64,000 nucleotides of DNA, from positions 22,536,742 to 22,600,741 of the forward strand of contig NC_045141.1 in NCBI RefSeq assembly GCF_008831285.2, given 5' to 3'. Made by a program: the position numbers and the translations under genes. This stretch comes from Nymphaea colorata. Its lineage: Eukaryota > Streptophyta > Magnoliopsida > Nymphaeales > Nymphaeaceae. Below are positions 30,189 to 42,924 of this stretch, piece by piece. Under the pieces are notes generated by a model. It was given only the letters and a program-made list of their open reading frames with translations, ran no database searches and had not been told where the DNA came from. How positions within the stretch are numbered: position 1 is the first letter of the stretch; each line of letters begins with the position of its first letter.

Positions 30189-33100
30189 AAGAACTCTTGT
30201 CGTTTGTCACGTTCACATGTACAGCAATATTGTTTCCGATGTTTTAATAGTGTTGGTAGCTCTCTCTCTCCATCTCTCTCGTCAGAAGGAATACTCTGAA
30301 GAGATTTTGGCAGTCAGAGGATGCATACAGCTGTTGTTAACAGAATTTTGGGAACGCGCTCACATGCACAGGATCGACAACTTTTTGGCATGTTTCGAAC
30401 CTTTCTCTCTATCTCTCTCTAATGGAAGTTTTTTACCTTCTTCAGTAAAGCATTGAGAGGAAGAAAACAAGCTGCAGACTTAAGTCTACCCCAAACAGCG
30501 GATGCGTCGGAGCACCCTTGACTAGCAAAAAGATTCTTACCTCCCTCCTCCTTTGTCTTTCACTCTGTTATGAGCGAAATAAATCGAGTAAATTTCTAGC
30601 AATTTTCTGTCGGTTGCCTGCTTATGTTCTAAATATGGTAATCCGCAGAGTACATTTTTCTGTTTCCTTTGGGTATGGGCAGAACGTGTTAGAGGTCTTA
30701 CTTTTTTGGATGCCGTCGATGATTAAATTTTCGCTGCCAATCACTGCGCAGAGGCGTGCAGTTAATGGCTACTGTATCGCGAGATTAGCATTATTTTTTT
30801 ACAGTCTCTCGGTATCTTTTTCAAGCTTAAAAATCTTCATTGACGTTTTAAAGAATACCATTTGGTCCTTTCCATCAATTATTTGATCCAGAATTAAGAG
30901 GAACAGTGATCTTGTACCCATTGTTTAAAAAGATTCAGAAAACACAATTCCAATCCTTGAATTGTGATGACAAACTGCCATTAACTGAACATATCTCAAA
31001 GCAAAGTACTTTTATTACACGACAAGAAAAAAAACTGTCCCCCCTTTTCTTTTTCTCCTTTTCTTCGGGGATGGAAGCTAAAGAACTTCGAAGGCTCTTC
31101 CTTCTTCTACGGGTCCTGCCTGATTATGCTTGTCTTGCAAATCTGGGGATCCCCAGATCCATTGTCGTCCTTCAAAAGGCCACGCCTTTTCAGTGATTAA
31201 ACAAAGAAAAATCTCATGTGCAAACTACCAAGTACAGCCCACCTCAACGGGGCTGATGATTTGCAATGGCGTGCTCGAGAAAGATACTGTTTCAACTTTC
31301 AAGGAAATGGCCTCTTTAAAGTGGCTTGATTGATCTTTTGGAGAGTTTGTCCCTCCAAGGCACGTTTGATGGCTCCGATAATGTTCTTGAATGTTGTTTT
31401 TACCAAGATGTACTTACATTAGAAACTAGGCAAAGAAAATCAAACTTTTCTTCCATCGACTTTCTTTCCTCGATTTATGTATAAGAAAGTATACCGTGAT
31501 AAAGGAAGTCTTTATCTGCGTGTGCTTAATTGCCTTTTCATACGATGAGAAGAGAACAACTTTTAAACGAAGTAAAAAATTAACCAAGCAATCAAACCTG
31601 CCCTCCATAATTTCTGCCATTTAATTTAAGTGGTATCCTTGCTAGGCAGGAAAAATCATTCATTTTCTAAAAAGCTTTGTGGATTTTCTTGATTTTCAGT
31701 TGGGGAAAAAATGGAAAAGTCATCCTGAAGCTAGATTTGTTAATACCAAGCATTGCCTTCGAGCGCTGGATGAAATGTGTCAAACAAAAAATACCTTAAT
31801 TTTGTGTCCTAAATAATAAACGACTCAAATTTCCATTGAAAACCCATGTGACTGGTCCCACCATTAACTTTTAGAGCCAGTACCAACATACACTATCCTG
31901 CACTTTCACTAACATAAATAAAATAAACAGTTATTATTTATATGCTTTAGATTACTCACAATTTTTACTTCATGTGAATTGACTTTATCCCCAATTTCAT
32001 AGTGTCTTGTATGTATTTGTAAAGTATAATATTTCCTTGGGTATCATGTTTTTTGTTACAGTAAGGGCTGGTGCCAAACGGGAACCCTGAAAGCTGATTG
32101 GACCAGGCAAATCCTGAACTTGGCAACTGTAATCAAGCCTGAAACCTCAAAGCAAATTAACAAAAAGTGAAAAAAATAATAAAAGAGAATCATTCGAACG
32201 TCAAACTTTAATATCCAATTTCCAAGCCAACTTCTCTTACTTAAGTCACCTTATATATATATATATATATGTGTGTGTATTTCCTTTTTACCATCTACTT
32301 AAGTCGAGTTATATATATATGTGTCCTTCCTTTTTACAATCCATCAACCGTATGTTTGCCATTTTAAGTCCCCAACACGGTACCTCTTCTTAAGAGCGGG
32401 TAAAATAAAACATTTTTTGCCACGAACGACTAGTTTATTTAAATCTCAAATCGTTTACCGAGTTCCTTTTGACACCAAAAAGCAAAAACGAAAAGCCACA
32501 CAGGAACCGATTCCTCAAATTTTGTCAGTTATGGGGAAAATGCTGCCTGTGCTTCAAAAAAATGGTAATTGTCAGCCTCGATGAGGTAAAATGGTGAAAT
32601 TTTGGACTGTAGGCGAAATAAAAATGAAGGCTCCCCACTATGAGATATACACATAAAGAAGGTACTACTTTATTCGTTTACCAATTCCCTTATCTGCACG
32701 CTTGCTCTCAGCACGGCTCCTTTTTCTGGCCTCAGCCGCTCCTTTTCCAACATGAAAGCACCAAAATCATTTTGTTTCTTTTGTTCTTTTATTTTTACAA
32801 AGGAGGAGAGACGACGACGACTTTGAAGTGAGAGTAAAAAGCACATAAAAGTGTTAAGAAGTTCTTTCTTACCTTTTGAATAATGTAAAAACATAATCTA
32901 TGCAATGAACTCTTCATCTTCTTAGTAGTTATATGGCAGTTGAAACACTAAAACAGGTGGTCATGAATCTAGCTACCCTTTTTTAGACACGAAGCTCAAA
33001 GATTTGCTGTGATAAAGCTCCTAGAAGAGAAACGAGCTTCTATGATATTTGATTTCTTGTATAAAAAACGATTTAGTGCAAGTCCAGGGAACTCATATGC

Positions 33101-33439
33101 TATAATACCGTCATTAGTGGCAGTTCTGTTGCACCTTCAGTGCATCTTTTATATTAATTTACCTGATAATTATTTTTCAGATGATTTTAATATGCGCCTC
33201 TTTCGTTTCTTTATGGGACAGTGTGATTATTTTGGAGTTGGGTAGATAGGTACTAGATACATGATTCGACTCTGCTCCGACTTTGTTTCATAATTTACTT
33301 TTAAATTTGTATTTAAATATATATAACTATACATTATATATAAAGTTTATTTTAATCCGGTTGAATCTCAAACCCAAATTGTAGGCAGTCAATTACGAGC
33401 CAGGCTTTTTATATAGTCGGGCTGGCCAGATGTCTCCCA

Positions 33440-33630
33440 AGACCTACACCCAAATCCTGTTTTTATACTCAAATCTAACAAAATGCTTGTTAAATTGGAC
33501 TTGGGTCAACCACAGTCGAGGTTGGTGCACAATTAAGGATGGGTGTCAGACCAGGCCTGAGGGTAGAATTAAGGATGGGCGTCAGGCCGGGCCACCTGAA
33601 GAAATCAGGTGGGTTCAACCTAACCCGGGC

Positions 33631-33683
<53 letters not shown>

Positions 33684-33800
33684 TTTAATTCTTAAATTAA
33701 AACTAAGCCCTAGCTGACCCGTGACCCGGGCTAAATCGGGTGGGGGCGGACTAAGCCCAGGTCCAACTTGGCTGGGCTTGGGCTAGGGCCACCAAAATGG
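33440..33800. repeat. GGCC-rich dispersed repeat with a (TA)n core
   Basis: Two copies of a ~37-bp unit (AATTAAGGATGGG(T/C)GTCAG) are followed by GGCCGGGCC-type motifs, a (TA)n run at 33634-33679, and more CCCGGGC / GGGCTTGGGCT motifs. A short related block with CAGGCCGGGCTG lies at about 58230-58290. The pattern looks like a dispersed non-coding repeat family. I cannot name the family. Confidence 0.45.
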
Positions 33801-36239
33801 GTCCTCACCACTAATGCAAATAGTTGTCACAACCACCCTACCAAATTTCTTTTATTTTTTATACAGGTGCTCTTAACTATACGTTAATTTTTATATATTG
33901 GGATGGTTTAAAGCAGGAAAATTGAAATCTTTTTTGAAACAATGTCCTTTAGCCTAAAAATTCTTGCTCGGCCTGTGGCCAACCATGATAGGGTAAGCCA
34001 AATTTTGAACCCATCTACATCTTTTTATCCTACGTGGATTTGGTAGGGAAGCAAAGATGTTTCTAGTTAGCCCGTGACTCCATGAAAGCGGCCAAGCAGT
34101 TCTGAGTATATTGATGACTTCGCTTCCTGTATCTTCTGTCTTTTCCTATGTGTTTTACATATTGACAAAATGAGAGTTTTTTTTTTTTTTTTTTTAAGGC
34201 AAATATGGACAACAAATGGAGTTGATTACTTCCTCAGTCGGGGATTTTGCGTTTTTCCTTCTCAGAGTTCTTACCTCATGGTTTTTTATCTTCTCTTTTT
34301 TTTTTCAAAAAAAAAAGAAAAACGTTTGGGCATTTCTCGTTTGTAGGCTCAAGCATGTGCAGTTGGATTTTCTGATGCAGATCTTGCTTTTGCTGGCAAA
34401 GGCCAAAGATGCTCCAGGTTTAGCTTTTCATTTTTCAGATATGGACACTTTATTTTTCCATGTCATAATATGTGTGTGTATATATATATATATATAAGAG
34501 AGAGAGAGAGATTGGGACGCATGTGAAGCCTAAAAGGAAAGCTACCCAAGTGAAAGAACAGCTTGCATCTCTATGTAAAAGCAAAAGCGTGTAAAAAACT
34601 GCCCTCTTTGTCAATGTGGCAGATAACTTTTCCATTGCCAACCTTTCCTTTCCACTAAACAAGTCCATCAGATCAAGAAAGTTAGGCAGCCACCCGGTTG
34701 AAATCATCATCCCTCTAAAAATGGTGCAAAATCAACAGTCGTCAAATTTTCATGAACTTAGTCAATTGGAGGAGTGTGGAGTCCAATCCCAATTTGGTGG
34801 CTTCCCTTTGTAATTTTTACTGTTGCAGTGATGTCTTAAAAGTTCTGTGCTTGAAAGGGGACCAGCATTTTGTAGATGTAAGAAGAAGACTCTGTCTTTC
34901 CAAACTACATAAATCCTTGCATTCTTGCGTGTTAGTTTTTTTTTTTCCTTGTTCTCAATTTCAAGACAGTAAGAGAGTCTTGTTCTTCAACAGTTCCTAA
35001 TAGTGCCAAATGCAAGAACTTACTTAACCCAAGAACAAGATTTTCACTTTTTCTTTTTCATTCTTCAACTCGTATTAAGATAAATCTGCTCATAAGGCCG
35101 AGTGTTTAAGTTAAAGGAGGTCGCGATCTCATTGAAATCCGAGCCCGTTGTCAGTGGATTGGGCATTTCCAAGGGCCCATTCACCTCATTGGATGCTTGA
35201 TCTACCTTTTGAAACGATCTAAATGCTTGGTGGAAACCATTCTGTGCCTGTCAGTTCCACAAACTACTCCGTGAGTGGGAACATGAAGTGTCCCCACATT
35301 GTCAACCTCATACGTTGCTTTCCACAAGACCAACCTGGTGGTGCCAATAGTGGACAATTGATCTCTTCATTTACATTTGGGAGAAACAAACAAGAACTCG
35401 ATTCTCTTTCAAGAACTTGATTCCCTTTCTTGGCAGCTTGATCTCATGCACAGAGCCGTCGATCCTCATTAGCCATAATCGTTACTTGGACCAGTAGATA
35501 GAGATTGCCCACATCAAATTAAGGGTCACTTTCGGCGAGTCATCATCTATTTGCACCTACTGCAACTCCAAAAGCATTCAACACATTACTAATTTGAGAA
35601 CGATAACTTGTGTAAGCCATGAAATGGAGATCATATTTCTAAGATGTATAATCTTTACCGTCCATTTCGATTATCAACGGTCACCATTACGAACATCAAC
35701 ATGATGTGCTCTTTGATGGGTACCACTACTTTCATTTGAGAACCGACCTGGCTTGTCCTTTTTTCGCCTTCTGGGTCCAATGTTCATGAGGAGTGGGACA
35801 TATGAGATAGAGACGGATGAGCTCAGATCACTTAGGAAGACATACTTTGATGCAAAAACATGGTGACACAAGTGTTCCCCTTACATATAGAAGGTGAGAC
35901 ACATAACTATGCTAACTAAATTGACTGATGAGTACATATTGACCACTTTTGGCTCATTTTTTTAAGAAGAAAGCATGGTTTACACCTGAGCCTTGGTTCA
36001 CAAATTAAAACAGATAATCCCCATGCAAATGCTTTAACTATCTTGGCAGGACAACTCTGTAGTTTGCTGATCTAGTGGAAGCCTCGTCTACAACCTATGT
36101 ATAATTATATTTATCCTTAAAATCTAAATGGTTATTCTAATCAAATGTGGACCGACATTGATTTAATAAGAATTAGCCTTTGAGTTGTCTAACCGCAGCA
36201 TATATATAGGATTTCACGGTAGTTCAAAAATCTTCAGAA

Positions 36240-36418
36240 AACGCCAATTTTGGGTTTTGCTTTTGTTTTCAGAAACCAAAATTGAATCGAGAGACTTGGT
36301 CACAAACCCCATGGCTAGTACTCCGCCTATACATACTTAGCTTTGTGCAAAGGGTTTGTACACTTACAGAGCTCAAACCAATAGCAGCCGAAGCGTAACT
36401 CCACTACACCAAGGCCCC
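36240..36418 (-). mobile_element. tRNA-derived SINE-like sequence
   Basis: On the minus strand an A-box-like TGGTGTAGTGG (36411-36401) is followed at tRNA spacing by a B-box-like GGTTTGAGCTC (36379-36369), with GGGCC at the presumed 5' end. The rest does not fold as a tRNA and runs on into unrelated sequence ending in an A-rich stretch. This is the layout of a tRNA-derived SINE with an internal RNA polymerase III promoter. The 3' border is uncertain. Confidence 0.45.
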
Positions 36419-36616
36419 TTCGAGCTGAAATTTGGGTAGATAAAAGTTAATTCAACACACACACACACACCCCTGCAATTCAATGTGTAAAATTGTAAAA
36501 AAAATTGCTTCCCGCTTCCACGTTTCTTCTTCATGCAGATTCGAATGTGGAATAAACTTTGTAACTTTGTATTTGCTGAAGAGGCAGTCAGCTTATTCAC
36601 CTGCAAAATTCTCGCG

Positions 36617-36822
36617 CGACTAGGTCGGTGCAGCACAAGTACCCAATCAAGAACAGTGAAGTCATCAGTCAGGCTTCTGGAAATGGCATCCCTTGGGATG
36701 AAAATTTCTCCACAGCCTCAATGCATGATAGGCCCTTGCTGCAGAATGCATCGTTGCCTGACAAGCATTATGGTTCCTCGGACCGTCATGGGCATCTGAT
36801 TTCTTTTCCTGGGTGTTACTAA
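36617..36822 (+). pseudogene. Exon-like fragment of unrecognised origin
   Basis: After a good acceptor-like GTCGGTGCAG an open frame runs 65 codons with ordinary amino-acid composition (SQASGNGIPWDENFSTAS, then DKHYGSSDRHGH) to a stop at 36820-36822. It looks like a terminal exon or a captured gene fragment, not a random frame. I do not recognise the protein, and no upstream exon was found. Confidence 0.25.
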
Positions 36823-36837
36823 CAGACCACGTCAATA

Positions 36838-36912
36838 GGTAGGACTATTTGCAACGAGTAAAATAGTTAGCCTGGCTAATCAATGTGCTCGTTGCAATAT
36901 GGCTAGTTAAAC
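36838..36912. other. Small perfect hairpin
   Basis: The arms TTGCAACGAG (36849-36858) and CTCGTTGCAA (36888-36897) are exact reverse complements. A second nested pair, TTAGCC / GGCTAA, lies between them. It may be a tiny palindromic MITE remnant or chance structure. Confidence 0.4.
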
Positions 36913-37280
36913 CCCGCAAATATCGAAACTATATGCATACATAGAATTCTTTAGGCAACAAGACATGAAAGCTTCCTTCCTCATATGAAAAGCACAGAAA
37001 CTGCAAATTTCTTTCAAGTTTCGGAAGTGCAAATTTCTTTAAAAAAATAACAAGGCTTTCTCATTAAAATTGAACGTAATTTAGAACAAAGGAACAAAAT
37101 AGTATGAGGGGAACAAAATTTTCAAGACGCACATAAACGAAAACGACATGTTTGGAGGTTTAACATGCCAGTTCTTTTCTTCTGCAGCTTTTGGGCTTGG
37201 TATGAGAAATGAAATGACTCAGCCGGTTAAACAACCATGGCAAGTGAAGCAGTGGAGATTGCTAGAATGACTTGGTCGAC

Positions 37281-40200
37281 CTACTCACATTTGATCGACT
37301 GGTATATGTGGCGAACAAACTGCAACGATGCACAGAATCCAACTGTGCCCAACATGAGGAAGAACCCATAGCATATGCAGGCCATGTAACCAAAGAAAAA
37401 AGATGTTTGCATGAAACCTGACATATCTGATCTCGCAAAGTAATAATAAATGCAGTAGCCAAAGATGAAAATCCCAGTAGATCCTCCACAAATGACAGAC
37501 CTGCAGTGCAATGATAAAGCACATATTAGATATCTTAAATACCAACACAGCCAGTGGCGGAGCCAAAAATTTGCTGCTAAGGAGCACTAATAGTTTAAAT
37601 TTTAAACTTTAAAGTGCACCTGTATATAAATAGATAAAAATTAAGGAGGTAGCCATGTAGGCAATGGCCCACATCAGCCCACACCTGCCTCCACTGCTGA
37701 ATACAAGATAACATGGTCATCGACCCTCCTCATACAATTGTTAAAGCATGATGAAGGCTAATCATCTCTCAAGTTACAGCTTTGATATATAATTATCTGT
37801 TTATTTCACAAACAGTTAACTGCTCATTTCAGGATTTATGACCACCCCATATAATGGACATTACAAACCTCATGTAATGGAACTATGGAACTAGGAAAAG
37901 TACAGAGACAGAAACTAGGAAAAGTACAGAGACAACTCCATCTGCACTACTTATAACAACTGTTTGATATTTGAAAACATATGCATTAAAGAACGTGATA
38001 TTTCTGCCTTTGAAACATGCAACAGTCACAGCTCAAAAATAAATCATCTTAACTGGAAAAAGACGTGATGGCAGTGAACATGAGATGTAACTTAGGGATT
38101 CCAGGATTAGATTCAGCATACAAATCCCCAACTTGACTAAAGAAAGGACCATCAGTTGAAAGATAAATTGAGAGGCAAAGGACTGATGAACACTAATCCC
38201 ACACATGTGCAATTCTTAATCAAACACCTCAAACAAGTGTAATAGCCCAGAAACGTGAGCTCCATGGATAAGAAATTGCAAAAATACTTTAACGACACAA
38301 CAAAAACTTATAAAGCATGTTACAGTAAGAGTCCGCATTTGCTGCATCAAATAGCACAAACAGCAACAAGACCGATATGGAACAGGTTGTTTACATATGA
38401 AAACCCATAACCTGGTGATACAATATAAATGTCTGCCATGGCAGCTTCGTGCACATAATTGCAATATGAGCATAGATAGGGTAATACTAAACCATCCAAT
38501 TATAAAGAAACACCAACAGGATCATGCTTCAATTAAAAATTTTATAATCAGCTTCAGGAAAGTTACATAAGAATCAATCATTAATAAAAATTGAAACAGG
38601 GAAAAATCTACAGTTTTAAACAGCAAACTGTACCATCAAGAAAGGGAATCATGAAAAAAATATGATATACCACCACATGGATACAGGCCTGATCGAATTG
38701 TGAAAAGAAATGCAAACTTTGAAAATGTGGGATCATCTTACCTCCACCACCACTCATGGTCCTCGACTGCTAGCTGGAAGTATGTCAATGCCACCGTGAT
38801 GAATGCAGTCACAATGATAAGAATGATAAAGACTATGAACAGAATGCTGTAGATGGTATAGATTTTGTGACCCCATACACTTGCAAATATGTAATATAGC
38901 TCAATATAGATGGCACTGAAGGGAAGGAAGCCAGCCATGGCCATCTGAGGAATAGTTCTCCTGTACCATGGTAGTGGAGGTATTTCTCTAGGGTACTTTT
39001 TTGTGCGACAAGGAGCTTGGAACTCAGTCTTGCTGTTCTTACCAGCAATCCCACCCAATACAAGCAAAGGAGACGTCACTAGTGTCCATATAAGAAGAAT
39101 CACCAAGATAGTGCCAAAAGGCAAAGCTGCAGTTGCATTATATATGATAGCTACAGTGTTCAGGAAACAAAATGTCAAAAAGAGAGGGCCACAGAACAAG
39201 CATCCTGTCAGCAATAAGTTCCTAACCTGAAAAAAGGAACCAATGCAAGCCAATCAGCCCAAAGGTATAATACTAAATAAGATAGAATTGCAGTGAAAAG
39301 CTTAAAACCAGTACCCAATTTGTTCCTTCTAGTTGCAAGTAAGTGGATGTCGCCATGTAACCAGCAATTCCAGAAGTAAGAGCATATATGACAACTAATG
39401 CTGTAAATAATGCTCCTCGATTGTATGGATAAAAGACCCCAACCAGTGAAAGGATGAAGATGAATATTGCACTGTTACAAATTAAACACATCTATTATAG
39501 CCTACACTGTTAGGCTTAGCAAATCTACTCTAATTTGGTTTCTATAAATTAGAATTATTCACCAAAGAGAACAAAGACTTAGTCATTGATCCATACAGAG
39601 CTAAGAGCTGAGCACCAGATCCAAGAACTGCAGCAAATAGGGATTTATGTTTGGGAAATCGGAAAACATCTCCATGGATATATTTCCACCCTGTCTCTTC
39701 CTGGTCATCAGGTGACTCCTCATCATGTGAATACCTAAGTGATAACATAGAGAGGAAGGACATCAGTAAACCAAAGACAAGCAAAACATTTTGAAAAAGG
39801 AGCATGGTTTACAGTGCGAATGGTGAGATGGTCTTACTTGACAAAGTCATTCTTAAGTACACGCATGAGAATAGTTGCAAGAAACCCAGTTAGGAGGACG
39901 ACTGTAACACAAGAATTTATTATAGAGAACCAATGAATTTCCAAGTGTTGAGGAGTTGAAGAAGACTGTGAGAACTTATCCATCCTTCTATCAAAAGGGA
40001 TTTCAGTCTCTTTCCATTTCACTGAATATAAGAATTCTGTCTCTATTTCCTTCTCTTCTGATATGTCTATGGCTAAATTAGGATCAGTCTGAACATTAAT
40101 CTCAATTACACGATCCTGGTTGTAAGAAATATCGAAGTGAATATGCTTATATAGTAAATATCTAAACTCGCCTGGGTCAGTTTGATCATCTTTCTCAACC

Positions 40201-42351
40201 TTTCCAATGAATCCCCAAATTGGCAAATCATCATAGTACATCTGGAAGTAGTAATCCTTTAGGACAGCATCCTTAAACTTCGCTACATCTTCTTTTGACA
40301 ATGTCTTCTTACAGAGAACTTCTGACTCTTTATCCACTCGAAAATCCAGCTGATATGGTGCATCAACTAAACGGTCACCATTTAGAACTTCACCAAGATA
40401 TTCCTTTTTCTCAGTCACATGTTCTGAAATTTTTCAAAAACAAACATTAAGCATCAGATATACCAAAGAATCAGCTGATTCATCACTGTCACTTCGAATA
40501 AAAGAATAAGTGAAAAGCAGACCTGGAATACAGAATGGCAGATCATAATAGCGGTATGTTTCACTGCAAACAAGAGCAATGAAAAACCATTACAGATGAT
40601 AAGGAAAAGGATTTGCAAGATCTACTATACTAGAAAAGCAAGAACATCACAAGAATAAAAGATAAGATGTCAACAATATAATCACAATAATGAAATTTGT
40701 ACCTAACTATATATGTTTACCGGATCTGAAAACACTGCACAAAGAAAGACTAAACTATCTCATTGAGTTCATGTCCTAAGTAGTACATGACATCTAATAT
40801 GCAACAGCAATGAGTACAGGAAACAGAAGCAACTTGACACCTGGAAATGATAAGGATGAAAAAAATGTGTTGGAACAAATAGCCATATATGTTTTTATTC
40901 TTGCTTCAGATCGATAGAAAACCAATTAAGGTAGGAAAAAATACAAATCAATAAACCAATTTGATGAGTCAAACCAATTTCCAACTAGATACCTTCAAAC
41001 GGAGAGAAAAAACACAAGATATTCAATCAGATAACCTACAAAATCATATGTTCAATCAATTTCAGTCTCAGACAGATAAGATTCACTGCCACAATCAGCA
41101 TTTCCACATATCATTGCAAGATTCAGAATGAAACTGTTCCGCTGTATGATATTTTAAACAGCATTGACTGTTAACATTTAACAATGTGAGGAAGTGCTTT
41201 TTTATATTTTTCATCAACTCCTATAAGCACTTTTAATTGGCCACATCGGAGTAAAAAAAAAAACAGACTAATAAGATCCATTAGATTTTTTATATGCCAA
41301 CTGCCAAAACTGGAGGATCTAACATATGATATTCTCTCCATAAACATGGGATACTCAATTAGGCACAATTAATGCATAAACATGGTTTCCAGAGTGGATT
41401 CAAGAAGCCTTTTTTTCTTAGCAAGTACCTGATATATGTTGCATTCAGAGCAAATAATCTGAAGGAATGTTTCTCCGAATCAGTGTCTACCGTTAATCCA
41501 ACCAAAAGTAAAATCACTAGAATCACAAACACAGGATCTGAAACTACAGACAGAGAGAGGTTTTGACATATGACTGCCTCGAGTAAGCCACAACTGTAAT
41601 TTCTAATTCATCATATTGTCTCGTGAATGGATTTGCATGGCAAGATTGAAGAAATATTTGCTATACCAACACTCTCCAATTACAATAATTAATGTCAAAC
41701 AGATTGCTTCTACAGATTCTTATGCAACTGTGATAAGCGTGATTCATTAGCACACCCGCCAACTATAAACCATCGATACTTTTAATCAACTGGGTCTCAA
41801 ATCTTGAGTTTGGCAATACCGACAGTGACATTGCCAATTAAAATTCAACAACAAAATCAAGGCAGTCCTAAAATTCTGCAGCTATGAAGCTCCGCTCATG
41901 GTAAGTGCAATGGTATTCATCAGTAGCGAAATGGTCAAGACGCAGAACACCAACGAGAAGGAAAATATCTAAAACTAAAACATCGAAGCTAAAGTACGCT
42001 AGAAAGGGCAAAGGACCCAGACGGAGCAACTATGGACATAACCCATCTGAAAATGGAGAACCAACAAAATCGCACATGGAGAAATTAGACAGGAGCATAC
42101 CAGATATAGAAAACCATATAAAACCTACTTTCAGAAAAATGAATAGTCAAGATCCGGACAGCAAGAAACCAAGTCATTTAAGATTGAATAAACAAATCAA
42201 GCTACCTTGGGTTTTGGAAAGGACCCACTTTATTGACGTACAAAGGCACCTTTTCTTTCTCCTTGTATTTATGATCTGATCCATCTGCTTCAACCCTGAG
42301 CCCAGATAATACGAAAAAAAGCAAGACAACAGCTTCCACCATTTTCTCCAT
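37281..42351 (-). CDS. Transmembrane 9 superfamily member (nonaspanin, EMP/TMN)
   Basis: A multispanning endomembrane protein of the Golgi/endosome system. Exons in order: 42351-42206, 40563-40523, 40423-39838, 39734-39597, 39471-39315, 39226-38742 and 37500-37281. All are GT-AG and the frame closes at 590 residues, the normal family length. I chose MEKMVEAVVLLFFVLSG as the start because it is an excellent signal peptide. An in-frame Met 39 codons upstream would bury it behind a lysine-rich stretch. The luminal domain includes VPLYVNKVGPFQNP, YYFQMYYDDLPIWGF and HWFSIINSC. Nine C-terminal helices follow, with GALFTALVVIYALTSGIAGY, PPLPWYRR and SGFMQTSFFFGYMAC. The end SIKCE gives the KXE type of COPI-binding motif known for plant EMP proteins. 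Closest to the Arabidopsis At1g14670-like clade, judged from memory. Confidence 0.95.
37552..37695. mobile_element. hAT-like MITE in the last TM9SF intron
   Basis: The element begins CAGTGGCGGAGCC and ends with the reverse complement of CAGTGGAGGCAGG, about 144 bp apart, with AT-rich filling. CAGTGGCGGA-type termini are common on plant hAT-derived MITEs. I see no clear 8-bp target duplication, so the borders are tentative. It starts 52 bp downstream of exon 7's acceptor on the plus-strand map, that is, inside the intron. Confidence 0.45.
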
Positions 42352-42603
42352 AATATTGCAAGCTATCCTTTTGACGGCACCTAGTTGCCTAGCATAAGGA
42401 TCGACCTTTTTTCTCTTTTTTTTTTTTGTTACTGTAATGGTAAACAATGCCACTTTCAGAATGCTCAAGTGACCATATAAGCAAGAAAGGAACCGTGGAC
42501 TGAAAAGATACTGAACAAGAAATGATGCGTAACAGTCACAGAATCAGAAGTTCTTGCCAGTATTCACCAAGAAGAAGCGCATCTTTCTGGGAAACCAAAA
42601 TGG

Positions 42604-42924
42604 TTAAACAGAAGACACAAGGAAAAGACAGTAGAAGACCCAGGATTCGAAGAAGCAAGCAGGAAGAAAGAACCCAAGGGATCTAAGATGCAGAATCATA
42701 CCTCTCTTGTGCAATCCCTTTCTGATCACTTCCAAAATATGGGCTGTGGATTTATGGAGATGATTAACGTTCGATTCGGACAATTTGGTCTCTAGTTTTG
42801 GATCAAGCACTTCCAAAGATTCACAAGAGCTTGACTTCTGGGCAGAGGAAATGTAAGTGGGAATTTTGGCCAATCGCAAAACCCCGAAGAAAGTATGGGA
42901 AAACAATGGGTGGATTCGAACCAA
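42604..42924 (-). CDS. Small open frame or first exon upstream of TM9SF, unrecognised
   Basis: From ATG at 42924 the frame has coding-like composition. A basic, hydroxylated N-terminus (MVRIHPLFSHTFFGVLRLAK) could be a mitochondrial presequence. It is followed by LEVLDPKLETKLSESNVNHL and a charged helix ending GLHKR. At 42699, just after GLHKR, the sequence AGAG/GTATGA is a good splice donor. Beyond it the translation turns hydrophobic and ends at 42604, as read-through into an intron would. It may be the first exon of a separate small gene or an upstream frame in a TM9SF leader exon. I do not recognise the family, and no matching second exon was found. Confidence 0.35.
   Translation of the reverse strand: MVRIHPLFSHTFFGVLRLAKIPTYISSAQKSSSCESLEVLDPKLETKLSESNVNHLHKSTAHILEVIRKGLHKRGMILHLRSLGFFLPACFFESWVFYCLFLVSSV

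Larger units (their letters stand above)
30189..37280. other. Seven-kilobase gene-poor stretch between OSCA and TM9SF
   Basis: No complete gene is recognisable here. The stretch holds microsatellites (TA at 32252-32270 and 33634-33679; GT/TA/GA at 34466-34513), a GGCC-rich dispersed repeat (33440-33800), a SINE-like copy (36240-36418), an exon-like fragment (36617-36822) and a small hairpin (36849-36897). Several frames of 60-120 codons translate to hydrophobic or low-complexity sequence without family resemblance. The region probably consists of decayed repeats and the flanks of both genes. Confidence 0.5.

Noticed and set aside
30035-37280. Search for a retroelement polymerase or capsid gene in the gene-poor stretch
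   Set aside because: No reverse transcriptase, integrase, protease or capsid-like motif was seen on either strand, and no long terminal repeats.
42352-42468. In-frame upstream Met extending TM9SF by 39 residues
   Set aside because: It would place a Lys-rich stretch in front of the signal peptide. The downstream Met gives a textbook signal sequence and family length.
42905-42920. GGTTCGAATCC on the minus strand, a perfect tRNA B-box
   Set aside because: No A-box, acceptor stem or anticodon arm lies at the required distance. The sequence upstream is an A/T-rich run and cannot fold into a cloverleaf.
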